The position numbers and the translations under genes were made by a program. Positions 41,371-55,524 of a stretch of 64,000 bases of DNA are shown piece after piece. The notes below the pieces were generated by a model. The model ran no database searches. It had not been told where the DNA came from and saw only the letters and a list, made by a program, of their open reading frames with translations. Location: NCBI RefSeq assembly GCF_036226885.1, contig NZ_CP109027.1:806001-870000 (forward strand), read 5' to 3'. Origin of the DNA: Streptomyces sp. NBC_00663. GTDB lineage: Bacteria; Actinomycetota; Actinomycetes; Streptomycetales; Streptomycetaceae. Position 1 is the stretch's first letter. Each line of letters starts with the position of its first letter.

Positions 41371-42378
41371 ATGACCACGACCGGACACCTCGAAGAAGCC
41401 CTCGACCGCCTGCACGCCGCCGGCCCGGAATTCGACGGCTGGCTCACCAACCACGCCCCCATGGTCGTCGAGGCACTCGCCGCGCACGGGCAGGAGGGCG
41501 CGGTCCACCGCTGGCTGGACCTGTATCAGGACAGGCTGGACGCCTTCCCCGACCGCTCGGAGCCGGTCACCGAGGCCAACTGGGCCGAGGCGCTGGGCGA
41601 TCCACGCCGGATAGCGGACTGGATCGACTTCTACTCCCGCACCCTCGCCGAACAGCCCTGGCGCGACGTCCTCGCCACCTGGTGGCCGCGCCTGCTGTCC
41701 GGCATGTACGGCGGCGCCACCCACACCATCATCCGCGTCGGCCACGCCGTGCGCGCCCTGGAAGCCGAGGAGAACGCGCCCCGTGTAACCGAGTTCGCGC
41801 ACGCCCTCGGCTACTGGGCGGCCCGGCACCAGCCGGTGACCGGCGTCGCCGCCGTGCCGGGCGCGCCGACCGCGGCCCAGGCCCTGGACGCCGTACCGGC
41901 CATCGCGCCGGGCATGGTGGGCTTCCGGAAGCGACTGGCGGCCGTACGCCAACTGCCCGTCTGGGCGGACGACGTGACCGACCCGGACACCGCCCGCGCC
42001 CGGCTCACCGAGCTCGTCCACGCGGCGACCCACCGCTACGCCACCCACGGTCACGGCGAGCCCACCATGCTGGTGCACGCGGCCACCGCCCCCAACGCCG
42101 TGCTGCGCAGCCTGGATTCGCTGCCGCGCGAGCTGTGGGCACCCAGCCTGCACGCGGCGTGGACCGCGTCCGCCGCGGTGACCGCGATGTACGCCCCGGT
42201 CGAACCGGTCGTCTACACACCGCCCGCCCGTCTCACCGCGGAGGAGGTCGTGGAACGCGCGATGGCCCATGGCGACGAGCACGTCATCAAACTCACCGAC
42301 ACGGCCCTGGACGTCGGCGACGAGCAGGCGCTGGCGGCGGCGCTTCGGTCGGTGGAGATGAGTGATCCCCTCGTCTGA
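41371..42378 (+). CDS. Questin oxidase-like protein
   Basis: The 335-residue all-helical protein is of the questin oxidase-like family (DUF4243). Family-like parts are [51 protein letters not shown] and [14 protein letters not shown]. Fungal members open the anthraquinone ring of questin. Bacterial copies are largely uncharacterised; many have lost any link with polyketide genes, as here. There is no signal peptide. It is the first of two same-direction genes and ends 73 bases before the HemC-like gene. Confidence 0.85.
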   Translation: MTTTGHLEEALDRLHAAGPEFDGWLTNHAPMVVEALAAHGQEGAVHRWLDLYQDRLDAFPDRSEPVTEANWAEALGDPRRIADWIDFYSRTLAEQPWRDVLATWWPRLLSGMYGGATHTIIRVGHAVRALEAEENAPRVTEFAHALGYWAARHQPVTGVAAVPGAPTAAQALDAVPAIAPGMVGFRKRLAAVRQLPVWADDVTDPDTARARLTELVHAATHRYATHGHGEPTMLVHAATAPNAVLRSLDSLPRELWAPSLHAAWTASAAVTAMYAPVEPVVYTPPARLTAEEVVERAMAHGDEHVIKLTDTALDVGDEQALAAALRSVEMSDPLV

Positions 42379-42451
42379 GCCCGCCGGTCCGAGCCGGCCG
42401 GTTCCGCCGGTACGGCACGGACACTCCACCGCAAGGGTCTATCGTGTCCGC

Positions 42452-43387
42452 ATGTCCGTGCCCGAACTGATCCGTATCGTCTCCCGCGACTCACCCATGG
42501 CGCTGGCCCAAGTGGAGCGGGTCCGCGCCGAGTTGACCGCCCTTCATCCGGGGGTGCGCACCGAGGTCGTGCCGGTGCGGACGACCGGCGACAAGTGGCT
42601 GGGCGACCTGTCCCAGGTCGAGGGCAAGGGGGCGTTCACCAAGGAGGTCGACGCCGCCCTGCTGGCGGGCGAGGCCGATCTCGCGGTGCACTGCGTCAAG
42701 GACGTGCCCGCCGACCGGCCACTGCCGGCCGGCACCACGTTCGCCGCGTTCCTCAAGCGCGACGACATCCGCGACGCCCTCATCCACCCCGACGGGCTCA
42801 CCCTGGACGAGCTGCCCGAGGGCACCCGGATCGGCACCTCCTCGGTGCGCCGGGTGGCCCAACTGGCCGCCACGCACCCGCATCTTCAGTGTGTGCCGTT
42901 CCGCGGCAACGCCAACCGCCGGCTGGCGAAGCTGGCGGCCGGGGAGGCGGACGCCCTGCTGCTCGCGGCCTCGGGCCTCGAACGCATCGGCCGCGAGGAC
43001 GTGATCAGCGAGATCCTGTCCCCCGAGACGATGATGCCGCCGATCGGCGCGGGCATCCTCGCCCTCCAGTGCCGGGAGGGCGACACCGCGCTCATCGACG
43101 CGGTCAGCGGCCTCGGCGATCCGGACACGCACCGGGAGGCCACCGCGGAGCGCATGTTCCTGCATGTCCTCCAGGGGCACTGCAACAGCCCGATCGCCGG
43201 GTACGCGCGCGTGGAGCACGGCGGCGAACTGTCGCTGCGGGCCTGTGTGTTCACCCCGGACGGCAAGACGCGGCTGAACGCCCACGAGTGGGCGGGCCGT
43301 CTCGACCCGGCGACGCTCGGCACCTCCGTGGCCGTGGCGCTGCTGCGTCAGGGTGCCCGCGAGATCATCGACGGCATCCCGCACTGA
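42452..43387 (+). CDS. hemC: Hydroxymethylbilane synthase homologue (HemC family)
   Basis: The 311-residue protein has the HemC features [40 protein letters not shown] and [13 protein letters not shown]244 in [12 protein letters not shown] sits at the position that anchors the dipyrromethane cofactor (C242 in E. coli), so it should join four porphobilinogens into hydroxymethylbilane. The cofactor loop GHCNSP differs from the more usual GGCxxP. No other haem genes are near, so it is probably a second copy, not the hemACBD-type gene. It is convergent with the next gene. Confidence 0.85.
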   Translation: MSVPELIRIVSRDSPMALAQVERVRAELTALHPGVRTEVVPVRTTGDKWLGDLSQVEGKGAFTKEVDAALLAGEADLAVHCVKDVPADRPLPAGTTFAAFLKRDDIRDALIHPDGLTLDELPEGTRIGTSSVRRVAQLAATHPHLQCVPFRGNANRRLAKLAAGEADALLLAASGLERIGREDVISEILSPETMMPPIGAGILALQCREGDTALIDAVSGLGDPDTHREATAERMFLHVLQGHCNSPIAGYARVEHGGELSLRACVFTPDGKTRLNAHEWAGRLDPATLGTSVAVALLRQGAREIIDGIPH

Positions 43388-43402
43388 CCGTGGCGACGGT
43401 CA
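43385..43402. terminator. Bidirectional hairpin built from two stop codons
   Basis: TGACCGT-GGCG-ACGGTCA is a perfect seven-pair stem with a four-base loop. Its first three bases are the HemC stop codon and its last three are the reversed stop codon of the gene at 43400-43915. It can form in both transcripts and probably ends both. Confidence 0.6.
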
Positions 43403-43915
43403 GGCGGTGCCCTCTTCGGCCTGGTCCCGCAGGAAGTTGCTGACCTGGCAGGCCAGGCCCTCCCGGGCGGTGCCCGGCTGCACCGTTCCTTCGAGCAGGC
43501 CGATCCCGCCGGTCCACAGCCGGCGTTCGGCCCACTCCTCGTCGACCCGCAGCTGGATCTGCACGTCGACCTGGCTCAGGGACGCCTCGGGGCCGGCCGC
43601 GTAGAGCACCACGGTGGCCCGGCGCAGGGGGTAGACGTCGAAGCCCTCGATGAACTGCGAGTTGCGCCAGTCGATGAACGCGCTCTCGCCGTCAGGGCCG
43701 ACCCGGACGTCGATCTGGCCGTCCTCCAGGTGGATGGTGGAGTGCCGCCTGCCACGGTTCTCGACGGTCACCCGGACACTGAAGTACGTGAGCCCCTCAG
43801 CGGCGTCGTCCCGTCCACGCGGTGGCTCCGAGGCCTCCAGACGGTGGACGCGGACACGCAGACCGGCATGCTCGTCGTACTCCTGCCAGTCCCCGACCAC
43901 GTTCGGCTCGTACAC
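43400..43915 (-). CDS. Conserved hypothetical protein, 171 aa
   Basis: The GTG at 43915 (VYEPNVVGDW) has GGAGAGG six bases upstream; a GTG at 43930 is an alternative. The soluble acidic product looks like a beta-sandwich, with YFSVRVTVENRGRRHSTIHLED and a hydrophobic, conserved-looking FIEGFDVYPLRRATVVLYA. It is probably an immunoglobulin-like fold of unknown function. A strong promoter-like sequence precedes it, and it shares a hairpin terminator with HemC. Confidence 0.72.
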   Translation of the reverse strand: MYEPNVVGDWQEYDEHAGLRVRVHRLEASEPPRGRDDAAEGLTYFSVRVTVENRGRRHSTIHLEDGQIDVRVGPDGESAFIDWRNSQFIEGFDVYPLRRATVVLYAAGPEASLSQVDVQIQLRVDEEWAERRLWTGGIGLLEGTVQPGTAREGLACQVSNFLRDQAEEGTA

Positions 43916-43944
43916 AATCCACCTCTCCACCCTCAGAGAGCTGC

Positions 43945-43974
43945 TTCCTATCTGTGTGCTCAGTGCACTGTCAA
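43945..43974 (-). promoter_or_regulatory. Candidate promoter with CAGTGCACTG palindrome
   Basis: On the minus strand TTGACA (43969-43974) is 18 bases from TAGGAA (43945-43950), about 30 bases before the start codon. The spacer holds the perfect ten-base palindrome CAGTGCACTG (43961-43970), which may be an operator. Confidence 0.55.
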
Positions 43975-44107
43975 ATGAGCGGAATGCGCTGTGGCCAGCC
44001 CATTCACCCCCTTTGATCAGCGATCATGCCGTGCGCAGGAAGAATTCCCCCGGAGCGGTACTCGGGCGGGGGCGGGGGCGTGCCGCACATCACGTCCGTG
44101 CGCATGA

Positions 44108-44953
44108 TCAGCGCGCGAGCCGGCCGAGCAGTGAGGAGGCCGCGGCGATGCCGAGCGCGGCGGCGACGAGAAGCACCGCGAAGTCGAGCGCGAGGTGTGC
44201 GGGCGTGCCGAGGAGGAGGCCGCGCAGTGCGTCCACCTGATAGCTGAGCGGGTTGACCTTGCTGACCGCCTGGAGCCAGCCCGGCATGACGGAGAGCGGG
44301 TAGAGGGCGTTGGAGCCGAAGAACAGCGGCATGGTGATGGCCTGTCCGAAGCCCATCAGCCGGTCGCGGCTGAGAACGATGCCGGCGATGGTCATCGACA
44401 GACAGGAGAAGAAGGCCGAGCCGAGGACGACGACCGCGGCGACACCGAGCAGTTTCAGCGGGTTCCAGGTCAGGGCGACCCCGAGCACGGCGGCGATGAG
44501 GACGACGACCACGGCCTGCACGAGCGACTTCACGCCGGCCGCGAAGGCCTTGCCGGTGATCAGCGCCGAGCGCGGGGTGGGGGTGACGAGGAGCTTGTTG
44601 AGGATGCCGGCATCGCGTTCCCAGATGATCTGGATGCCGTAGAAGATGGCGATGAACATCGCGGACTGGGCGATGATCCCGGGCGCGAGGTAGTCGATGT
44701 AGGGGATGCCGTCGGTGGGGATCGCCTTGATGCGGGTGAAGGTCTGGCCGAAGATCAGCAGCCAGAGGGCCGGCTGGACCGCGCGGGTGTAGAGCTCGGT
44801 GCGGTCGTGGCGCAGCTTCTGGAGTTCGACGGCGCACATCGCGCCGACCCGGGCGGGCAGCAGCCGCCAGCCGGCCCGGGGCCGGGGCGCCTGGAGCAGC
44901 AGGCTGATGCCGTCAGCCGACGCGGCCTGCGGTACGGCGGGTGCTTCGGACAT
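44108..44953 (-). CDS. ABC-2 type permease, DrrB-like
   Basis: The 281-residue protein has six membrane helices and the ABC-2 pattern ALWLLIFGQTFTRIKAIPT, followed by FYGIQIIWERDAGILNKLLVTPTPR and LFFGSNALYPLSVMPGWLQAVSKVNPLSYQVDALR. This is typical of the daunorubicin-resistance exporter subunit DrrB. The ATG at 44953 lies 41 bases inside the 3' end of the ATPase gene, an unusually long coupled overlap. It exports a drug or lipid-like compound together with that ATPase. Confidence 0.92.
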   Translation of the reverse strand: MSEAPAVPQAASADGISLLLQAPRPRAGWRLLPARVGAMCAVELQKLRHDRTELYTRAVQPALWLLIFGQTFTRIKAIPTDGIPYIDYLAPGIIAQSAMFIAIFYGIQIIWERDAGILNKLLVTPTPRSALITGKAFAAGVKSLVQAVVVVLIAAVLGVALTWNPLKLLGVAAVVVLGSAFFSCLSMTIAGIVLSRDRLMGFGQAITMPLFFGSNALYPLSVMPGWLQAVSKVNPLSYQVDALRGLLLGTPAHLALDFAVLLVAAALGIAAASSLLGRLAR

Positions 44954-45734
44954 CGCGGAAGTCTCCTGACTCGTCGTCGAGACCGCTGCCCGCGACCTCG
45001 CGGAAGACGTCCTCGAGGGTGGGCAGGGTGGTCGTGCCACGGCGTGCGGCGAGGCCCTGGCGCAGTTCGGCGGGGGTGCCGAGGGCGCGGACGCGGCCGT
45101 GGTGCATGAGGCCGACCCGGTCGCAGTACTGGTCGGCCTCGTCCATGTAGTGGGTGGTGACGAGGACCGTCATGCCGGTGGCCGCGCGGACGGCGTTGAT
45201 GTGTTCCCACACCCCGGTGCGGGCGATCGGGTCCAGGCCGATGGTCGGCTCGTCCAGGATCAGCAGCCGGGGCGCGCTGACCAGGGCCTGGGCGAGTTCG
45301 AGGCGGCGGACCATGCCGCCCGAGTAGGTCTTGGCGAGCCGGTCGGCGGCGTCGGTGAGGTCGACGGCGGCGAGGGCCTGTCCGACGCGTGCGGCGCGTT
45401 CCCGGCGGGGCACGTCGAAGACGCGGGCGAACAGGGCGACGTTCTCGCGGCCGGTCAGGCTCTGGTCGGCGGACAGCTGCTGCGGGACGTAGCCGAGCAG
45501 CCGTCGTACGGCCATCCGTTCCGCGGCGGTGTCGTGTCCGAAGACCCGGACCATGCCGGCCGGTACCGGCAGCAGGGTGGTGATGCAGCGGATCGCGGTG
45601 GTCTTCCCGGCGCCGTTGGGGCCGAGCAGTCCGAAGACCTCGCCCTCGGCCACGGTCAGGTCGAGTCCGTCCACCGCGCGGGTGCCGCCGAAGGCGTATG
45701 CGAGCCCGGTGCACGCTACGGCGTCCTGGGTCAT
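44913..45734 (-). CDS. ABC transporter ATPase, DrrA-like
   Basis: The 273-residue ATPase has Walker A GPNGAGKTT, the signature YSGGM, Walker B LLILDEPT and the H-loop TTHYMDEAD, in the DrrA/CcmA class. The C-terminal extension (LPTLEDVFREVAG) is typical of DrrA-type ATPases. Its ATG overlaps the MarR stop codon (ATGA). With the permease it forms an exporter whose expression is likely controlled by the MarR protein at the head of the operon. Confidence 0.94.
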   Translation of the reverse strand: MTQDAVACTGLAYAFGGTRAVDGLDLTVAEGEVFGLLGPNGAGKTTAIRCITTLLPVPAGMVRVFGHDTAAERMAVRRLLGYVPQQLSADQSLTGRENVALFARVFDVPRRERAARVGQALAAVDLTDAADRLAKTYSGGMVRRLELAQALVSAPRLLILDEPTIGLDPIARTGVWEHINAVRAATGMTVLVTTHYMDEADQYCDRVGLMHHGRVRALGTPAELRQGLAARRGTTTLPTLEDVFREVAGSGLDDESGDFRDVRSTRRTAGRVG

Positions 45735-46186
45735 GGCTCCTCCCTTTCCTCACGCAGGTTCTCGGCCAGCAGCCGCAGGGCCGGTACGGCCGCGGCCAGT
45801 GCGTCCCGGTCCGCCTCGTCGAGCTCCGCGACCTGTTGGCGTACGAGGTCGGCGCGGCGCCTGCGCCATTCGCCGAGCCGGGCCTCGGCGGCCGGGGTCG
45901 GCATCAGACGGGCTGCCCGCCGGTCGGCGGGGTCGGTCTCACGGACCAGATAGCCCTGCCGGGCCAGCTGGTTGACCAGCGTCGACACCGAGTTGCCCGC
46001 CAGGTAGAGGTACTTGGCGGCGTCCGAGATGTTGATGCCGGGCCGGGCCACGACGAGCCGCAGCAGTTCCACCTCGGCACCGCGCAGCTGAGGTGCGGGC
46101 ATCTCCCGGCGCAGCCGGCGCCGGATCAACCGCTGGACCCCGACGAGCGCGTCGGCCAGCTCGTCCGGGAAGGTCTCCTGTTCCAC
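45731..46186 (-). CDS. MarR-family regulator of the ABC exporter operon
   Basis: The 151-residue winged-helix protein has LRGAEVELLRLVVARPGINISDAA, KYLYLAGNSVSTLVNQLARQGYL and the wing RETDPADRRAARLMPT. The GTG at 46186 is chosen because it falls just after a long palindrome and at the usual family start; only GACGG precedes it as a ribosome-binding site. As first gene of a coupled MarR-ATPase-permease operon, it likely represses the operon until a drug binds. Confidence 0.88.
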   Translation of the reverse strand: MEQETFPDELADALVGVQRLIRRRLRREMPAPQLRGAEVELLRLVVARPGINISDAAKYLYLAGNSVSTLVNQLARQGYLVRETDPADRRAARLMPTPAAEARLGEWRRRRADLVRQQVAELDEADRDALAAAVPALRLLAENLREEREEP

Positions 46187-46195
46187 ACCGTCGAG

Positions 46196-46218
46196 ATTAG
46201 CTCTGTAGCAGAGGTAAT
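46196..46218. promoter_or_regulatory. 23-bp palindrome, likely MarR operator
   Basis: The sequence reads ATTA-G-CTCTG-TAG-CAGAG-G-TAAT. The arms match except for one G/G pair. It lies ten bases before the MarR start codon on the minus strand, as expected for an autoregulatory operator. Confidence 0.65.
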
Positions 46219-46267
46219 GAACCCAAGGCACGGTCAAGGCCGAAACGGATCCGATGAGCGGATATGA

Positions 46268-46292
46268 GTTTGGATCGATTTGTGGCGGGAAT
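46268..46292 (+). promoter_or_regulatory. Candidate SigB-type promoter of the sigma factor gene
   Basis: GTTT (46268-46271) is followed after 15 bases by GGGAAT (46287-46292), close to the stress-sigma pattern GNNT-N14-16-GGGTAY. It lies about 140 bases before the sigma-factor start and suggests autoregulation. There is one mismatch in the -10 box. Confidence 0.4.
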
Positions 46293-46428
46293 TCGCATTT
46301 AAGTGCTTCGGACAGGAGGCACGTCCATGGGAGCCCTCCTCGGCCCCGGCGTCCTCCGCTGTCGTCCGCGCAGCCCTCCTCCCATGGTGTCTGTCCCAGC
46401 CGACATCCCGCTGAGGGAGGTGCGCACG

Positions 46429-47220
46429 ATGCCTGTCTCGACCAGGACCAAGCCGCACCCGCACGACGACGCCCCCGACACCACCGAAGCCTTCGTACGT
46501 CTGGCCGACCTTTCGGACGGACCCGAGCGCCAGGCCCTGCGCGACGAGCTGATCCGGCTGTGGCTGCCCATGGCCGAGCGGATCGCCGTCCGTTTCAAGG
46601 GCCGCGGCGAGTCCCTGGAGGACCTGTACCAGGTCGCCGCCCTCGGCCTGGTCAAGGCCGTCGACCATTACGACCCGGAGCGCGGCCACGCCTTCGAGGC
46701 GTACGCCGTTCCGACCGTGACCGGCGAGATCAAGCGGCACTTCCGTGACCACATGTGGACGCTGCACGTACCTCGCCGGGTCCAGGACCTGCGCAACCGC
46801 GTCCGGCGCTCCGCGAAGGAGCTGTCGCAGACGACGCCGGGCCGGGCCCCCACCGTCCCCGAGATCGCCGAGCACGCCCAGCTGACCGAGGACGAGGTGC
46901 GCACCGGCATGGAGGCGCTGGAGTGCTTCTCCGCGCTGTCGCTGGAGGCCGAGATGCCCGGCACCGACGGGTACGCCCTCGGTGACGCGCTGGGCGGCCC
47001 CGACCCCAGCTACGACGTGGTCGTCGACCGGGTCTCCGTCGCACCCTGTCTCCTGGCCCTTCCGGAGCGCGAGCAGACCATCCTGTATCTGCGCTTCTTC
47101 CTGGGCATGACGCAGAGCAGCATCGCGGAGCAGCTCGGCATCTCGCAGATGCACGTCTCCCGGCTGCTCAGCGCCTGCTTCGCCAGACTCCGCGCCGAAC
47201 TCGAGGCGGAGGCGTGCTGA
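46429..47220 (+). CDS. RNA polymerase sigma factor, SigB/SigF/SigG family
   Basis: The ATG at 46429 follows AGGGAGG by eight bases and gives 263 residues; an ATG at 46384 is possible. Region 2 is seen in GRGESLEDLYQVAALGLVKAVDHYDPERGHAFEAYAVPTVTGEIKRHFRD, region 3 in PTVPEIAEHAQLTEDEV, and region 4 in LPEREQTILYLRFFLGMTQSSIAEQLGISQMHVSRLL. These are hallmarks of the group-3 stress/sporulation sigma factors. No anti-sigma gene is next to it, although an anti-sigma-type ATPase lies at 62432. It is convergent with the ANTAR gene. Confidence 0.93.
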   Translation: MPVSTRTKPHPHDDAPDTTEAFVRLADLSDGPERQALRDELIRLWLPMAERIAVRFKGRGESLEDLYQVAALGLVKAVDHYDPERGHAFEAYAVPTVTGEIKRHFRDHMWTLHVPRRVQDLRNRVRRSAKELSQTTPGRAPTVPEIAEHAQLTEDEVRTGMEALECFSALSLEAEMPGTDGYALGDALGGPDPSYDVVVDRVSVAPCLLALPEREQTILYLRFFLGMTQSSIAEQLGISQMHVSRLLSACFARLRAELEAEAC

Positions 47221-47224
47221 GCCG

Positions 47225-47557
47225 TCACTCCGAGGGGGCCTCGGGGATCTGGGTCGGACCGTGACGGTCGAGAGCGGCCTCCAGCTCGGCCCGGATCTGC
47301 GGGGACAGCTCCCCGTAGCGGCCCCAGATCAGGATGAGGTCCGCGACGTTGCGGAGCTTGATGTTCGTACGCTGGGACACGTCCTTCAGGACCACCCAGC
47401 CCTCGTCCGGCGTCACCCGCCCGAGGGCCACCATCATCCCGATCGCCTGGTCCACCACGGCGTGCGAGGTGACGGCCTCCTTCAGCTGCTCGACCTCTTC
47501 TTGCAGCTCGAAGATGCGGTCGGCCTCGTCGGACGGGTCGTGCGGTCCCGGGGTCAC
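47225..47557 (-). CDS. ANTAR-domain RNA-binding antiterminator protein
   Basis: The 110-residue protein begins with a short coiled coil (IFELQEEVEQLKEAVTSHA) and continues as an ANTAR domain (VVDQAIGMMVALGRVTPDEGWVVLKDVSQRTNIKLRNVADLI). ANTAR domains bind RNA hairpins and prevent termination. The GTG at 47557 follows GAGGA by seven bases. There is no receiver or GAF domain, so regulation would come from a partner. Its stop codon is four bases from the sigma-factor stop. Confidence 0.88.
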   Translation of the reverse strand: MTPGPHDPSDEADRIFELQEEVEQLKEAVTSHAVVDQAIGMMVALGRVTPDEGWVVLKDVSQRTNIKLRNVADLILIWGRYGELSPQIRAELEAALDRHGPTQIPEAPSE

Positions 47558-47715
47558 CCCTCCATCCTCGTCATTCGACCGGCTCAATGCCACTGGGCCC
47601 GCGAGGTCGTTTCGGGCGCGCCGCGGGGGTACTCGACAGGCGCCCGGCACAGTTCCGGTTGGACACTGGAGACAGACCGGTGGCTGGAGGCCGGCGAGGT
47701 CAGGACGCGACTGCC

Positions 47716-48490
47716 ATGAATCACGACATGAAACATCCCGCTGGTACGACGGATGTCGTCTCCACGCATTCCGTGTTCGGCGCACCCTGCTGGGTGAGCC
47801 TGACCAGCCGTGACCTGGAGGCCACCGAGGGGTTCTACTCCGCCGTCCTCGGCTGGGAGTGGCGGTCGGCCGAGCTCGGCGACCGGTTCCGGATGGCACT
47901 GGTGGACGGCACGCCGGTGGCCGGGATCGCGGCGGTCGCCTCGATGTTGCAGATGGCAGTGGCCTGGACGCCGTACTTCGCGGTGCGCAGCGCGGACGAG
48001 GCCGTGGCCCGGGCCCAGGAGCGGGGTGGTACGGCCGCGGTCGGGCCGCTGTCCCTGCCGCCCGGACGCGCGGCGCTGCTGGCCGACCGGGACGGGGCGA
48101 CCTTCGGGATCTGGGAGGGCGAACTCTTCTCCGACTGGGAGAGCTGGCGCCGCGCGGCACCGACCTTCATCCGGCTGCACACCCGTGACGCCTTCGACGC
48201 CGCCATCTTCTACGGCGAGATCCTCGACTGGGCCTCGGACCGGCCCGGATGCTGCGAGGTCAACTACGAGGGCGGCGAAGTGGTGCTGCGCAGCGAGGGC
48301 GACATCGTGGCCCGGATCGAGTCGGGCGCGCTGGGCGCCGCGCCCGATCCCACGATCCGCCCGCACTGGCAGGTGCACTTCTTCGTGTCCGACGTCTCCG
48401 CGTGCACGCGCGCCGCGGAGGTCCACGGCGGCAGCGTCCTGTCCAAGTCCGGCATCGAGGCCGTGCTGCGGGACCCCGACGGCGCCCGGT

Positions 48491-48519
<29 letters not shown>
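47716..48519 (+). CDS. Two-domain VOC (glyoxalase-like) protein
   Basis: The 267-residue protein has two VOC modules: one beginning PCWVSLTSRDLEATEGFYSAVLGWEW and a second beginning APTFIRLHTRDAFDAAIFYGEILDW. It ends LRDPDGARFTVTAR. ATGs at 47716 and 47728 are both possible. This two-module form is common in Streptomyces (CFP30B-like glyoxalases). The substrate is unknown. The last 29 bases overlap the end of the GlgX gene on the opposite strand. Confidence 0.87.
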
Positions 48520-50640
<2,121 letters not shown>

Positions 50641-50644
<4 letters not shown>

Positions 50645-51126
50645 CGGGCGTCCTCCAGGACGCCGCCGACGACCGGTTCCTCGCGCGGTACCTGGAGCAC
50701 CTCGCGCAGGCTCGGCGCGGGTGCCGTCGGCACCCGCGGGACCCGCTCGCCGGCCCGGGCGCGCTGCGAGAACCAGATGACCTTGCTGCCGGTCTCGGTG
50801 GCGCAGCAGCCCCACCCGTCGCTCATCGCGGCGATGCGTGCCAGACAGGCGCGGAGGTCCTGGTCCGGGCGCAGATCGCGGTCGTTGTCCCCGATCGCGG
50901 TGATCAGGTGCTGGCCGTTCCACCACATCTCGATCGACGTCTCCTTGTCGGTCGCGTGCTCGTCGATGGCCTTCAACAGCATTTCGGCACCGCGACAGAC
51001 GGGCTCGACGAGGGTGTCGAGATCCCAGTACCGGAGATGAGCGGCCAGAATGCGCTTGACCTGGCCGACCCGTTCCGGGGTGACTTCCACGTCGAGGTGG
51101 TAGTAGCAGGGCACTGCGGTCTTCAT
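50641..51126 (-). CDS. HATPase-like (anti-sigma-type) protein coupled to glgX
   Basis: The 161-residue protein has a GHKL-type fold, with VCRGAEMLLKAIDEHA in the N-box position, AIGDND in place of the usual G1 box and GWGCCATETGSKVIWF near the C-terminus, then a disordered tail. The N-box is degenerate (no Asn-rich ELVxNAxRH), so ATP binding is uncertain. The ATG at 51126 has GAGGAG nine bases upstream. It overlaps glgX by four bases. A role as a regulator of sigma or anti-sigma signalling is suggested by the fold only. Confidence 0.75.
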
Positions 51127-51378
51127 CTTCGTTGGCTCCTCACCGGCGAAGCTCCACTTCCGCCTCTCGCCCCTTTGGGACGAGCCCCGAACGCGTAGCG
51201 TGAGCAATGATCGCTCCTGAGTGACCTCAAGCGTGCGGGTGCTACGCCATTCGTGCAACACGAGCGCGTCGACCCAGACCACGACCGCTTCCACCGGCGA
51301 TGGTTGAAGCTCCAACAAGACGCTGCGTCGTCACCCGTGCACCATGAGTGAAACTCCCCATGGAAGGTGAACCGCGCC

Positions 51379-51678
51379 ATGCTGCTACCGGCCAAGGCCG
51401 AAGTCGCCCGGCAACTGCGCCGGTACCGGGCCTGGGAGCGCGTGATGCTCGCGTCCCCCGCCGACCGCACCGTACGGGCCACCTTCGAGGACTCGGGCTA
51501 CACCCTCTGCGTGCTGATGGGGAAGCGCTGCGCCAGGGAGGCCGCCGACGCCGCCGAACGCTATCTGCGGACCAGCCTCGTCACCTACCTCCAGGAGCAG
51601 GACGCGCAGCTCTGTGCCACCACCCCGGTCCACCGGGGCCCGCCGGTGATGCTCACGCGTTCTCCCGCCGGGAGGTAG
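51379..51678 (+). CDS. DUF5133-family protein, 99 aa
   Basis: The product begins MLLPAKAEVARQLRRYRAWE and continues RTVRATFEDSGYTLCVLMGKR, a pattern I recall as the DUF5133 family of Streptomyces. Two cysteines and a helical structure are visible; no signal peptide. The ATG at 51379 fits the family start; a GTG at 51367 would add four residues. It is divergent from the glgX pair and is followed by a strong hairpin. Function unknown. Confidence 0.8.
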   Translation: MLLPAKAEVARQLRRYRAWERVMLASPADRTVRATFEDSGYTLCVLMGKRCAREAADAAERYLRTSLVTYLQEQDAQLCATTPVHRGPPVMLTRSPAGR

Positions 51679-51705
51679 GTCCCTTCCGACGCAGCTTGGA
51701 TCCCC

Positions 51706-51727
51706 GGCCGGGCCTCATGGCCCGGCC
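51706..51727 (+). terminator. Perfect 9-bp hairpin between DUF5133 gene and glgE
   Basis: GGCCGGGCC (51706-51714) and GGCCCGGCC (51719-51727) form a perfect nine-pair stem with loop TCAT. It starts 27 bases after the DUF5133 stop codon and ends 26 bases before glgE. It may end the first transcript or act as an attenuator in the glgE leader. No U-tract follows. Confidence 0.6.
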
Positions 51728-51753
51728 CTCGGCACGGCAGAGGCGAGCCCCCC

Positions 51754-55496
<3,743 letters not shown>

Positions 55497-55524
55497 GCGT
55501 GTGCCGAGGAAAGGACGCGTCACC

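Noticed and set aside
44060..44085. G-rich run with three GGG tracts, possible G-quadruplex
   Set aside because: Only three to four uneven G-runs in a 72%-GC-like genome; expected by chance and without positional support.
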